A stretch of DNA of 64,000 nucleotides, from contig NZ_AJYD02000003.1 in assembly GCF_000286835.2 (NCBI RefSeq), forward strand, positions 63,255 to 127,254, written 5' to 3'. A program made the position numbers and the translations under genes. The notes beneath the pieces were generated by a model that ran no database searches, was not told where the DNA came from, and saw only the letters and a list, made by a program, of their open reading frames with translations. Below, in pieces: positions 1-9,165 of the stretch (the stretch's first letter is position 1; every line of letters begins with the position of its first letter). Source of the stretch: Enterovibrio norvegicus FF-33. GTDB taxonomy: Bacteria > Pseudomonadota > Gammaproteobacteria > Enterobacterales > Vibrionaceae.

Positions 1-1271
1 CTATACGTTTTGAAGGATTTGAAGATGAGTGGGAAGAAAAGTCACTTGGAGACGTTTTATCATTGGCAAATGGCTATGCGTTTAAAAGTGAATATTTCTG
101 TAAAGATAAAACTGGTTATGAAGTATTGACACCGGGAAGTGTGCATATTGGTGGGGGTTTTCAATATGGGAAAGGTCAAAATTATAAACTAGAAGGGAAA
201 ACACCCCAAAAGTTTATATTTGCAGCTGGTGATATTTTCATCACGATGACGGACCTAACTCCAACTGCACAAATGTTAGGGCTTCCCGCTATTGTCCCTG
301 ATGATGGAACGACTTACTTACACAATCAGCGTTTGGGTAAGTTAATTCAATACAAAGGTGACTATGGATTTCTTTTTTATCTTTTAGGTACGGACACATA
401 TCGAAACCAAATAGTAGCAACATCCTCTGGCACGACTGTTAAGCATTCTTCACCAGATAAAGTAAAAAGTAGCAAGGTGTTTTTTCCAAACAAAGTTGAG
501 CAAACATCACTAGGTTATTATTTTCAAAATGTCGACAAACAACTCAAGCTCCATCGAGACAAGCTTACAAAGCTGCGACAGCTGAAAAAAGCCATGCTGG
601 GTAAGATGTTCCCTAAAGCTGGACAGACGGTGCCTGAACTACGTTTTGCTGGATTTAGTGGTGATTGGTTCAAACAATCGTTCAGTGATTGTTTTACGTA
701 CCTATCGAATAACAGCCTTTCAAGGGCTGAATTGAATTATGAGCATGGGCTAGCTAAGAACATCCATTATGGTGATATATTAATCAAATTTAATGAAGTG
801 CTTGATATCTCAGCGGTTAAAGTCCCCTTTGTTTCAAATTCTGCTCTAGTGGCAAAGATGATGCCCAAAGCACTAAAAAATGGTGATGTTGTTCTTGCTG
901 ATGCAGCAGAAGATTCATCGGTTGGTAAGTGTACTGAGATACAGAACTTAACTGACGAAATATTGCTAGCCGGTTTACATACCATTGCGGTAAGACCATC
1001 AATCGAGTTCGCGCCCAAGTATTTAGGTTATCTATTAAATTCGAATTGCTATCATGATCAACTGCTTCCTCTTATGCAAGGTACAAAAGTACTGTCGATC
1101 TCAAAGTCGTCGATAAAGGATACTTTCGTTTTTTATCCGGAAGATAAACTTGAACAAACCAAAATTGGCGAGTACTTCCATAATCTTGACCACTTGATCA
1201 AACTGCAACAGCAGCAGATTGACAAGTTGAAAAACCTGAAGCAGGGGTATCTGACAAAGATGTTTGTGTGA
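1..1271 (+). CDS. hsdS: Type I restriction-modification specificity subunit HsdS (5' end cut by window)
   Basis: The HsdS subunit recognises the bipartite DNA target for a type I methylase/restriction complex. The reading frame is open from base 3, giving at least 422 residues, and the first visible residues (IRFEGFEDEWEEKSLGDV) are typical of the start of a target recognition domain, so little is missing. Two target recognition domains are each followed by a helical spacer ending in a similar motif: GYYFQNVDKQLKLHRDKL near residues 175-200 and GEYFHNLDHLIKLQQQQI near the C terminus. These are the paired coiled coils that set the spacing of the two half sites. The TTG at base 63 is not the start because the frame continues upstream. 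The gene is visibly AT-richer than the core genes further right. hsdM presumably lies just left of the window and hsdR follows 161 bp downstream. Confidence 0.93.
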   Translation, partial: IRFEGFEDEWEEKSLGDVLSLANGYAFKSEYFCKDKTGYEVLTPGSVHIGGGFQYGKGQNYKLEGKTPQKFIFAAGDIFITMTDLTPTAQMLGLPAIVPDDGTTYLHNQRLGKLIQYKGDYGFLFYLLGTDTYRNQIVATSSGTTVKHSSPDKVKSSKVFFPNKVEQTSLGYYFQNVDKQLKLHRDKLTKLRQLKKAMLGKMFPKAGQTVPELRFAGFSGDWFKQSFSDCFTYLSNNSLSRAELNYEHGLAKNIHYGDILIKFNEVLDISAVKVPFVSNSALVAKMMPKALKNGDVVLADAAEDSSVGKCTEIQNLTDEILLAGLHTIAVRPSIEFAPKYLGYLLNSNCYHDQLLPLMQGTKVLSISKSSIKDTFVFYPEDKLEQTKIGEYFHNLDHLIKLQQQQIDKLKNLKQGYLTKMFV

Positions 1272-1308
1272 TGCTTTTCATCCATTAAGTTTAATCGCTT
1301 GAATCTCA

Positions 1309-1340
1309 GTGCGCTCACATCAAATCTGGTGTAAGCGCAC
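1309..1340. other. Imperfect stem-loop between hsdS and hsdR
   Basis: The arms 1309-1320 and 1329-1340 pair over about 11 of 12 positions (GTGCGCT with AGCGCAC at the base) around a loop of about 8 nt. No T-run follows, so it is not a standard intrinsic terminator. It could slow transcription or protect the upstream mRNA end between hsdS and hsdR. Confidence 0.45.
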
Positions 1341-1432
1341 AAACAGACCAGCATAAAATATATATTTAGCCCCTCGCGTCAACCGCTGCAAATAGACGGC
1401 GGATTGCGAGCCAACGTCAGCAAGGACAGGTT

Positions 1433-4400
1433 GTGACCTACACCAAAGAAGCCTTATTCGAACAGGATGTAATTACCGAACTTTGTAAAAAAGGCTGGGA
1501 AGATACTGTTCTAAAAAACCTCACTGAAGCGGATTTACTGCAAAACTGGGCAGATATTCTCTTTCAAAATAACAATAGCATTGATCGCCTCAATAACGCA
1601 CCGCTAACCGGCAGCGAGATGCAGCAGATTGTTGAACAGATAACCTCGCTTAAAACGCCTTTAAAACTCAATGGCTTTATTAACGGTAAAACCGTATCTA
1701 TAAAGCGAGATAACCCCGACGATGCGCTGCATTATGGCAAAGAGATCAGCCTGCACATCTACGACCGCCAAGAGATCGCGGCGGGTAAGAGCCGGTATCA
1801 AATTGTTCAGCAGCCAAGATTTAACCGCAAAAGTGCCGTGCAGCATGACCGCAGAGGCGATCTGCTATTGCTGATTAACGGCATGCCTGTCATCCATCTG
1901 GAGCTAAAACGTTCCGGTGTACCCGTGATCGAAGCGTGTAACCAGATAGAGAAGTACACCCACGAAGGCCACTTTAGCGCAGGCATTATTGTACTGGTGC
2001 AAGTATTTGTGGCGATGACCCCAGACCAAAGCCTCTATTTTGCCAACCCTGGCAAAGATGGCCGCTTTAATCACGATTACTACTTCCAATGGGCAGATTT
2101 TTCTAACGAGCCGGTGAACCATTGGCATAAAGTGATTACTGATCTGCTTTCTATCCCGATGGCACACCAGTTAATAGGTTTTTACACTGTGGCCGACAAT
2201 GCTGATGGCGTATTAAAGGTGATGCGCAGCTATCAGTACTATGCCACTAACGCCATTTCCAGCAAGATAAGTGGCCTTGACTGGTCGGTGAAAAACAAAG
2301 GTGGTTATATCTGGCACACCACAGGCTCAGGTAAAACCATGACCAGCTTTAAATCCGCGCAGCTTATCGCTAACTCCGGGGATGCCGATAAAGTCGTATT
2401 TCTGATGGATCGTATTGAGCTGGGCACTCAGTCGTTGGAAGAGTATCGCAGTTTTGCCGATGCCACGGATGAAGTTCAGGGCACGGAAAATACCCATGTA
2501 TTAATCACCAAGCTAAAAAGCACCAAGCCTGGCGATTGCCTCATTGTTACTTCCATCCAAAAAATGAGTAACATTCAGGATGAAGGTCAGTTAAAAACCG
2601 CCGATATTGAGAAAATTAACCAAAAGCGTATTGCCTTTATTGTTGACGAAGCGCACCGCTCTACCTTTGGCGATATGCTAACTGACATTAAAAAAACATT
2701 TCCTAATGCGGTATTTTTTGGCTTTACTGGCACTCCGATTCAGGAAGAAAACCAAAAGAAAGACAGCACGACCAGTACGATTTTTGGCGATGAGCTACAC
2801 CGTTATAGCATTGGCGATGGCATTCGTGACGGCAACGTGCTGGGATTTGATCCCTATAAGGTGATGACCTACAAAGATAGCGATTTACGGAGCGCTGTTG
2901 CCCTCGAAAAGGCCAAAGTGAATACACATGCGGAAGTGTTTGGCGATCCAGTAAAAGAAAAAGCTTACGATAAGTACATGGACAGTGCACGAGTGCCCAT
3001 GGCTACGTCCGAGATTAACGGCAAAACCGTGCGTGGCATTGAGGCATTGCTGCCAGCCAGTCAATATGACCGCATCGAGCATAAGCAAAAAGTGATGGAT
3101 GACATACTGGGCAACTGGACACGATTCAGCCGCGCCAACAAGTTTCATGGTATTTTTGCCACCCATAACATTCCCGAAGCGCTGGAATATTATCGTCTAT
3201 TTAAGCAACAAGCCCCTCATTTGAAGGTTACAGCTCTGTTTGACCCGAATATTGACAATAAAGGCGGCGCGATAGCAAAAGAGGCCGGCTTAACCGCGAT
3301 TATTGAAGATTACAATAACACCTACAACACCACGTATACCTTGCCAACCCATGCGCAGTTTAAAAAGGATATCGCGGCACGACTCGCCCATAAAAAGCCT
3401 TACCAACACGCAGAGCAGCAACCAGATCAACAATTGCACCTGTTGATTGTCGTTGACCAAATGCTGACAGGGTACGATTCAAAATGGGTGAATACCCTCT
3501 ATCTGGATAAGACGCTGGAATACGCCAATATCATTCAGGCGTTTTCACGCACTAACCGTCTGTTCGGTTTGGATAAACCTTTCGGGAATATTCGTTATTA
3601 CCGTAAACCGCATACCATGGAGCAGAACATCAATAAAGCGCTCAAGCTTTACTCTGGTGATCGCCCTTTTGGTGTCTTCGTCGATAAGCTGGAAGATAAT
3701 CTTAATCACCTGAACGAGGTGTTTGCAGACATTGAAGTGCTGTTTAACAATGAGCAAATCGCGTACTTTGAGCACTTGCCGAAAGACGAGGCTGTTCAAG
3801 CTAAGTTTGCGAGCTTATTCAATGAGTTCAATAAGTATTTAGAAGCGGCCAAAGTGCAAGGATTCGACTGGCAGGAAAGCAGCTATCAGTTTGAGGATAC
3901 GTGCAGTGCGGTAGATGTGACCTTTACCGAATCGCAGCATCAAACCCTATTGCAGCGCTATAAAGAGCTATCATCTGGTGGTGGAGGTGGTGGTAATGAG
4001 CCCGCCGTACCTTACGCCATTTTGGGCTATTTGACGGAGCAAAACACGGGGCGAATTGATCATAACTATATGAATGCGCAGTTTTCTAAGTTTCTAAAAC
4101 AGCTTAGTCAACCCAATGTTACGTCTGAGCAGATGCAGCAAACACGAGATGAGCTACACAAATCTTTTGCGAGTTTAAGTCAAGATGAGCAAAAGCAAGC
4201 CCATAAACTGCTTATTGATGTACAAGCAGGTAACTTGATTATCGAATCCGGTAAAACTTTGCAGGACTACATTACTAGGGCGCAAGTAGAAGAAGAAAAT
4301 GAAGCTTTGCAAATTATTGTCGATGCGTTGGGGCTAGATGGGCAACTGCTAAAAACACTGAAAACAGGCCAAGTTACCGCTGCAAACCTGAATAACTTCG

Positions 4401-4549
4401 GACGCTTTGACACGCTGAAAGCCAGTGTCGATAAAGCCAAGGCAAAGGCTTATTTGGAAGCAAAGTTAGATAAAACGTTACCGCCACCTAGGGTGAACAT
4501 CGAGCTGGATAAGCTTCTAAGAGAGTTTATTTTGGATGATAGCCTATAG
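1433..4549 (+). CDS. hsdR: Type I restriction endonuclease subunit HsdR
   Basis: HsdR is the ATP-driven translocation and cleavage subunit of a type I restriction complex. The 1038 residues match the usual HsdR length. The N-terminal nuclease shows a PD-(D/E)xK core with D143, E157 and K159 (motif LELK). The SF2 motor follows with Walker A GSGKT at 298-302, a DEAH box at 405-408 and GFTGTPI as motif III. The C-terminal helical part contains a run of six glycines near residue 855, which looks like a flexible linker. The start is GTG at 1433, with AAGGACAGG just upstream. The gene follows hsdS on the same strand and no lesion is seen in any catalytic motif, so the enzyme looks intact. It is probably the defence cargo of the island whose integrase lies at 7.8-9.2 kb. 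Confidence 0.95.
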   Translation: MTYTKEALFEQDVITELCKKGWEDTVLKNLTEADLLQNWADILFQNNNSIDRLNNAPLTGSEMQQIVEQITSLKTPLKLNGFINGKTVSIKRDNPDDALHYGKEISLHIYDRQEIAAGKSRYQIVQQPRFNRKSAVQHDRRGDLLLLINGMPVIHLELKRSGVPVIEACNQIEKYTHEGHFSAGIIVLVQVFVAMTPDQSLYFANPGKDGRFNHDYYFQWADFSNEPVNHWHKVITDLLSIPMAHQLIGFYTVADNADGVLKVMRSYQYYATNAISSKISGLDWSVKNKGGYIWHTTGSGKTMTSFKSAQLIANSGDADKVVFLMDRIELGTQSLEEYRSFADATDEVQGTENTHVLITKLKSTKPGDCLIVTSIQKMSNIQDEGQLKTADIEKINQKRIAFIVDEAHRSTFGDMLTDIKKTFPNAVFFGFTGTPIQEENQKKDSTTSTIFGDELHRYSIGDGIRDGNVLGFDPYKVMTYKDSDLRSAVALEKAKVNTHAEVFGDPVKEKAYDKYMDSARVPMATSEINGKTVRGIEALLPASQYDRIEHKQKVMDDILGNWTRFSRANKFHGIFATHNIPEALEYYRLFKQQAPHLKVTALFDPNIDNKGGAIAKEAGLTAIIEDYNNTYNTTYTLPTHAQFKKDIAARLAHKKPYQHAEQQPDQQLHLLIVVDQMLTGYDSKWVNTLYLDKTLEYANIIQAFSRTNRLFGLDKPFGNIRYYRKPHTMEQNINKALKLYSGDRPFGVFVDKLEDNLNHLNEVFADIEVLFNNEQIAYFEHLPKDEAVQAKFASLFNEFNKYLEAAKVQGFDWQESSYQFEDTCSAVDVTFTESQHQTLLQRYKELSSGGGGGGNEPAVPYAILGYLTEQNTGRIDHNYMNAQFSKFLKQLSQPNVTSEQMQQTRDELHKSFASLSQDEQKQAHKLLIDVQAGNLIIESGKTLQDYITRAQVEEENEALQIIVDALGLDGQLLKTLKTGQVTAANLNNFGRFDTLKASVDKAKAKAYLEAKLDKTLPPPRVNIELDKLLREFILDDSL

Positions 4550-4633
4550 CATTCCTTTGGCTACCATCTCTCCGCATGATTATGTGTGATTTTTTGTTAA
4601 AAATTCAATAATCATGTTTTCGATTTATCATTT

Positions 4634-4667
4634 AAAGCTCAAATTCGTTAGTGATTTGAGCTTTTTC
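4634..4667 (+). terminator. Intrinsic terminator after hsdR
   Basis: A perfect 11-bp stem (4634-4644 with 4654-4664, AAAGCTCAAAT) has a 9-nt loop and ends in TTTTT. It lies 85 bp after the hsdR stop, in the gap between the convergent hsdR and vapE-like genes. The A-run on the other side means it could also stop leftward transcription. Confidence 0.8.
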
Positions 4668-4773
4668 TAAATGATTTCTGTCCATAAACGCGTTATGCGG
4701 TATTGGTTCTTCACCATTATCAAAGTAGTCAGAGCATGATTACGAAACACTCATGACAGCTCACAGTACCTCT

Positions 4774-6375
4774 TCAACGCTCATAGATGATAGGGAGAAG
4801 ATAGACCACGACTCTTGAGCGTCCCTCTTTTGACTGAATCAATCCATCTTGAGCCATCCCTTTTAACGCCTTTCCTATCGCTCTTGCCCTTGTAGCCGGT
4901 ATATCGCAATAGCTACATACTTCGGACGCTTTGAGCCATTGGAGATGTCGGTTAGTCATCTTCACATCTAAAAAACGCTCTTCAAGCAACACGCGATAAT
5001 CATCTTTGAACTGATGTTGGTCATTGACCTGGCTAAACATGCGAAGTTCGTTTTTGTTCAGAGTCCAGGATGCTCCGTTGTCGTAGCTGTGTTTCACCTC
5101 AAGCCAAAATTGCCTCAATAGCTCCGGCTCCTCAAGCGATAAACGGCCATCTTCGTAGCTCCATCCCAATGCCATATTAACCGCCTCCATATCAGCGGCT
5201 TTGCTCAGTTCAACCACTGCATAGCGGCTAGATCCGGTCTCATCTCGCAAGAAATCAGTACCGTTAACACTGGCTATGAATACGGTTTGTCGTTTCTTTT
5301 TAACGTCCGCGCGGCCATAGGGTGGCCTAACGGAGTCAACATTCTTGGTGATAAAAGCTTTCAAACTACCCTGACTGTACTTGGATGTTCGCTCAAGCTC
5401 GCCAAGTTCTACAACCCAGCTTTTAATACAACTCAGAATTGAGTCTTTATTGTCTGGGTTGAGCTCCGCACCTTCCAGGAAAGCATGAGGCACCACCTCA
5501 GCAAATCGGGAGATATAAGCCGTTTTCATGAAACTCTGTTCACTCTGTAACACAGGGACTAACTTACAGGTAAAGTTAGGCTCGTAAAGTGCCGCCACAG
5601 CAGCAACAAACCACTTACCCAGCGCAACGTCTGCAATCTTTTTGTCCTTGGCATTAACAGCGTCAATGACCGTTGATACCCGCTCAATACCATCCCACTC
5701 GCCTGCCGATAACCATTCCCTCACGGGGTGATAGGCCTTCTTTTCGCACAGTGCGGTGAGGTGATCTTCTATTGAGGACTTAGGCAGTCCCGCTTTTAGC
5801 GCCTCACTGATTAAAAATGAGCGCTTACCCTCGAACGTTTCCGGTCGTGGTTTACCACCTTCGAGCATTTCAAGTTCAAGCGTCATACTGTTTTGGGCGG
5901 GGGTTAACCCGATATGCTCGACCAGGGCAGAAAGGTTATCGAACGTTCCCAAAGGCCTTGCGTTGTCATTCAAGTCTGGAAACCGCGTGTCTTTCGCTTT
6001 GAGCCGTTTAATATGTCCACGTTCATCATCAAGAGATCTGTAGCTATCAATATTGGTGACGGTGTCAGCCGTGAAGTCATCCACGACATATGCAGACGCC
6101 GCCACTAGTCTAAAGCTGTCCACTCCAAGTCGTTCTATCAGCGCCTCTTTGCGCTCGGCGTTTCCGGTGTTCGCCCACGTATGGATATCTTGTTCAGAGC
6201 TTGTCACGTCTGAGTAAAATACCTTCAGGATATTACAACTTGCCTTAGTCATAGCTTTTGCAGCAGCAATGGGTAAAAGGGGATTACTCCCCTCATTCCC
6301 AACATGCAGGAGGTAATACCCGAGCATGAGATCGGCTGAGGACAAGCTAAGTGTTCTTTTAGGATGGTTTGACAT
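4774..6375 (-). CDS. VapE-like P-loop helicase/primase-associated protein of a mobile element
   Basis: This 533-residue protein resembles the virulence-associated E family (PF05272), found in phages, P4-like satellites and genomic islands, where it acts with or as a replication helicase/primase. Family signs are EWDGIERV (about residues 220-230), the conserved block ending in WVVELGELERT, KAFITKNVDSVRPPYGR (sensor region) and FIASVNGTDFL. The P-loop is unusual: residues 278-285 read SEQSFMKT where GxQGxGKS/T is expected, so only K-T is kept. ATG 6375 was chosen over the GTG at 6390 because the run of G's just upstream gives a Shine-Dalgarno-like sequence. It is the last gene of the leftward module that starts with the integrase. 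The family call is good; whether it still hydrolyses ATP is uncertain. Confidence 0.8.
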   Translation of the reverse strand: MSNHPKRTLSLSSADLMLGYYLLHVGNEGSNPLLPIAAAKAMTKASCNILKVFYSDVTSSEQDIHTWANTGNAERKEALIERLGVDSFRLVAASAYVVDDFTADTVTNIDSYRSLDDERGHIKRLKAKDTRFPDLNDNARPLGTFDNLSALVEHIGLTPAQNSMTLELEMLEGGKPRPETFEGKRSFLISEALKAGLPKSSIEDHLTALCEKKAYHPVREWLSAGEWDGIERVSTVIDAVNAKDKKIADVALGKWFVAAVAALYEPNFTCKLVPVLQSEQSFMKTAYISRFAEVVPHAFLEGAELNPDNKDSILSCIKSWVVELGELERTSKYSQGSLKAFITKNVDSVRPPYGRADVKKKRQTVFIASVNGTDFLRDETGSSRYAVVELSKAADMEAVNMALGWSYEDGRLSLEEPELLRQFWLEVKHSYDNGASWTLNKNELRMFSQVNDQHQFKDDYRVLLEERFLDVKMTNRHLQWLKASEVCSYCDIPATRARAIGKALKGMAQDGLIQSKEGRSRVVVYLLPIIYER

Positions 6376-6390
6376 AATCCCCCCCGACAC

Positions 6391-6539
6391 TCCGAACCGG
6401 CTAAAGCGAGCTGAAGATAAATGACTTTTTCTTCTTCTCTATTTTGAAGCGCTGCTAGGTCGTGTAATTGCTCGTTGAGAAGACTGGTTAACCGGTCTCT
6501 ATTCTCGTCGCTAATATCTTGCTGCTGAAAGTTTGACTA
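6391..6539 (-). other. Open frame following the alpA stop, without a start codon
   Basis: After the TAG of the AlpA gene (6537-6539) the same frame stays open leftwards for about 50 codons, encoding a polar segment that contains ISDENRDRLTSLLNEQLHD. It has no ATG, GTG or TTG. It may be the remnant of a small gene, an ORF using a rare ATT start, or a coding-like chance frame. Its hydrophilic helical composition makes pure chance somewhat unlikely. Confidence 0.3.
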
Positions 6540-6722
6540 TTTTTGCCATTCACCATTCAACCATGCTTGATAGTCTGCTTCGCGCCAGCCAATAGCGCGT
6601 CCATTTACTTCTATTGGAGTAGGAAAAACCTTGTCTTTGCGATACCAACGCCAAATGGTTTTGGATGACCGCCCAACAAGTGAGGACATTTCTTGGAGAG
6701 ATACAATGCGAGAGATTGTCAT
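6537..6722 (-). CDS. AlpA family phage/island transcriptional regulator
   Basis: This 61-residue protein is a single winged-helix DNA-binding domain of the AlpA/excisionase type (as in CP4-57 AlpA). The recognition segment is VGRSSKTIWRWYRKDKVFPTPI and the C-terminal end, GWREADYQAWL, is typical. AAGGAG lies 7 nt before the ATG. Such proteins activate integrase or replication genes of P4-like elements and can double as directionality factors. Here it lies between the HTH protein and the VapE-like gene on the same strand. Its length is normal for the family. Confidence 0.88.
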   Translation of the reverse strand: MTISRIVSLQEMSSLVGRSSKTIWRWYRKDKVFPTPIEVNGRAIGWREADYQAWLNGEWQK

Positions 6723-6833
6723 TTTTTGCTCCTTGTTAGGTTCAAATGCGAACAGGAGCTAAGTTACATTACTAGACTTCAATAATTTGGGCGCGCCCAA
6801 AACATTGTTGGGCGGTAAACGTAAGCCCAATAC

Positions 6834-7838
6834 TTAATATATTGGTTTATTGTGTTTTTTTGAGTTTTCAACTTCTCTTTCAACAGCTTCGACACATTGG
6901 CTAATATCCTTTCGCACCTCCCCTGAAAGAGGACCAATACCAATACGAGCACATTCTTGCTCTATCGTTTTCATTAGTTCCGAAGAGTTGATCTTCTTGC
7001 CCCGTATAAACTTATTTGGCTTAGATTGGCCCACTAGCTTGGCCATAATACCCAGAGCTATCCCTCTAGTGTCTTGTGACGTTTTGAATTTCGTGAATAG
7101 TTCTTCCGCCACGTACTCTCGGTCGTTCATTACCTCAGCAATAGCAACATCGTTGTAGCGGTTGGGCAGCCCTTCCATGCTATGTGTTGCTTTATGAATT
7201 TTAAGAATATCCCTACGCAGCAAATAGAACTCCCCATTCCATAGGTCTTTATCAACCCTAATCTCTATCCCTTTTAACTCATCGCCCCAAGAAGCTTCAA
7301 CTTCATAAGATACAAGCTCAATAGTCTGATCATCAGAGCTGTAGCGTTCGAAAGAACTCACTCCCCAAAAGCCCGCAATGTGGGCATCTGCTTCAAGGCC
7401 ATTTGTCGCAACGCTGCAGTTATCAGCGTTCCAGATTGCGGTTCCATTTTCATGGTAAACACACATGGGTACCACTGGACAACCTCTCTCACCAACTAAG
7501 AAGTATTCGTAAACCTTTATGACCAAATTATTTTTTTCGCTTTGGAGTAGAGCAAGATCTCTAAGTTTCGTATGTTTTTCTGCTGCTTTTTCAACAGCAT
7601 CTCTCAAATACGCGCTTGGAAGACTATCCTCTTTGTCTAGGATATTACGCATGGAGATTTTAACCTTCCCTAGTACTCGTTTTTGAAAATTTGCACATAA
7701 TTTTATTGCTCCTATGTCATGCCAATGATGGATATCTTCCACCTCACACCCCAGTAGCCTGGCGGCCCGCTCCACTGTGCAATACTCAAGGGGTAACAGA
7801 GGCGGCAACTTCGTATCAGTCTCTTTCTGCGATGACAT
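6834..7838 (-). CDS. Island-encoded protein with N-terminal MerR-like helix-turn-helix, function unknown
   Basis: This 334-residue protein begins, around residues 18-50, with YCTVERAARLLGCEVEDIHHWHDIGAI, a MerR/excisionase-like HTH often seen in proteins coded next to integrases in proteobacterial islands. The middle (about 100-230) is a mixed alpha/beta region not recognised here. The C-terminal 100 residues are charged and helical. The gene starts 3 nt after the integrase stop, with AGGGAGG in the end of int as its ribosome site, so the two are almost certainly co-transcribed. A regulatory role in integration or replication is inferred from this coupling and the HTH. No enzyme motif was found. 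Confidence 0.75.
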   Translation of the reverse strand: MSSQKETDTKLPPLLPLEYCTVERAARLLGCEVEDIHHWHDIGAIKLCANFQKRVLGKVKISMRNILDKEDSLPSAYLRDAVEKAAEKHTKLRDLALLQSEKNNLVIKVYEYFLVGERGCPVVPMCVYHENGTAIWNADNCSVATNGLEADAHIAGFWGVSSFERYSSDDQTIELVSYEVEASWGDELKGIEIRVDKDLWNGEFYLLRRDILKIHKATHSMEGLPNRYNDVAIAEVMNDREYVAEELFTKFKTSQDTRGIALGIMAKLVGQSKPNKFIRGKKINSSELMKTIEQECARIGIGPLSGEVRKDISQCVEAVEREVENSKKHNKPIY

Positions 7839-7841
7839 GAC

Positions 7842-9155
7842 TTAATCCCTCCCTGAAAATGCCACTACATTCGTGACATTGGTGTTGTCATTTAGTCGTT
7901 GTTCCCATGATTCCAATGCCCTTCTCTTCTCAGGCAGGTATTCGTAGCGGTCATAGTGCTTACTGGAAACATCATTGAGCGCATGGTTCTGAATGCGGTC
8001 CCTAATTGATTTAGAAATACCAATCTCTCCCATTAGGGTTTTACACGTGCGGCGAATGTCGCGGGGAGTGAATGACGAAACAAAAGGCGTCGCCTCTCGG
8101 TATCGGGTAACAGCCTGTGATAGCGAATCCAAACGAATGTGTTCGTTGCGGTTCAGCCGGTGCGGAAAGATATAGCCCGAGTCTTGGTTTGCTTCACGCA
8201 GTTGGCGCAACACTGCCAATGCGGTTTCTGTTAGAGGAATAATGTGTTCACGCTTGTTTTTAGACAGGTCACGACTCACCAAAAGCGATTTTTGCTGCCA
8301 ATCCACCGCTTCCCACTTCGAAGCGGCCAGTTCATAGGGGCGCTGGCCTCCCGTATACAAACAAAGCAAAATCAAACACCGGATAGTGTCACCCATTTTG
8401 AATCGTTCATATTCCCCATTCAGATCGGCAATCACCTGGACCACCTCACCTATTTTCAGGTAGTGCTCACCAACTCGTTCTGCGTCTTTCTGTTTTGGAA
8501 TTGCCGTCATGGGGTTAAACACTAAGCCAAACTTAGCTTCATCAATGAAGTTAGCAGGGTCGTTGTCGTGTTTTAAGCCGTAGTTAAACGCGGCCATCAG
8601 ATAGCTACGCACTCGGTTCGATTGTGTTTTCGCTCCCCGCTTGATCATAGAGGCCAGCACCAGGATCAGATCATGGGTTGTTACGCTTTTGGCTTTCGTC
8701 TGCGGGGGAATAGTGGGATAGACTTCTTTTTCCAATGAGGAAAGGACGGCTTTGTGAGTACGCTTACCATCTCTTGCCATTTGCGCCACATAGGCATCAA
8801 ACAACTGCTGGATGGAGCCTTTCCGCGCTTCTTCCTTCTGCGAGTTTTCTTGCTCTCGCTTAGCGCTTGCCATGCTTTCTTTTGGGTCGATGCCTTGAAG
8901 CACAAGGTCACCTAATTCCTTTTGCTTAGCTCTGGCGTCATTAAGTGACAGCGACGGAAATTGCCCTAACGGGATAAACTTCGCTTTGCGATCGACAAAG
9001 TAACGAAACACGAAACGCTTTGTACCTTTGGGCGTCACTTGTACGCCTAACTTACCGGAACCACGCTCGCTATTACTGTCCCATTCATAGTAGGGACTGC
9101 CTCGGGGTTTTAAGCCCTTTATAGCATTAACCGTCAGCATCAAACTCTCCAGCAT
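7842..9155 (-). CDS. int: Tyrosine recombinase/integrase, P4-type
   Basis: The enzyme would catalyse site-specific integration and excision of the island. The 437 residues are laid out as in P4-type integrases: an N-terminal DUF4102-like arm-binding domain (LTVNAIKGLKP to about residue 95), a core-binding SAM-like domain (about 110-210) and the catalytic domain (about 220-420). Catalytic residues seen are R272 in TGGQRPYEL, R368 in box II and nucleophile Y401 in SSKHYDRY, preceded by NHAL. Box II reads RDIRRT, so the usual His is Arg365. This may be normal for the subgroup. The ATG at 9155 has GGAG about 5 nt upstream; an ATG at 9140 (MLTVNAIKGL) is an equally possible start. It heads a leftward operon and is preceded by a 15-bp inverted repeat. 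Confidence 0.93.
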   Translation of the reverse strand: MLESLMLTVNAIKGLKPRGSPYYEWDSNSERGSGKLGVQVTPKGTKRFVFRYFVDRKAKFIPLGQFPSLSLNDARAKQKELGDLVLQGIDPKESMASAKREQENSQKEEARKGSIQQLFDAYVAQMARDGKRTHKAVLSSLEKEVYPTIPPQTKAKSVTTHDLILVLASMIKRGAKTQSNRVRSYLMAAFNYGLKHDNDPANFIDEAKFGLVFNPMTAIPKQKDAERVGEHYLKIGEVVQVIADLNGEYERFKMGDTIRCLILLCLYTGGQRPYELAASKWEAVDWQQKSLLVSRDLSKNKREHIIPLTETALAVLRQLREANQDSGYIFPHRLNRNEHIRLDSLSQAVTRYREATPFVSSFTPRDIRRTCKTLMGEIGISKSIRDRIQNHALNDVSSKHYDRYEYLPEKRRALESWEQRLNDNTNVTNVVAFSGRD

Positions 9156-9165
9156 TTACTCCTAC

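Noticed and set aside
3986-4006. Glycine-codon run in hsdR as a possible phase-variation tract
   Set aside because: The codons are mixed GGT/GGA rather than a single-base run, so slippage would be limited; it looks like a plain flexible linker.
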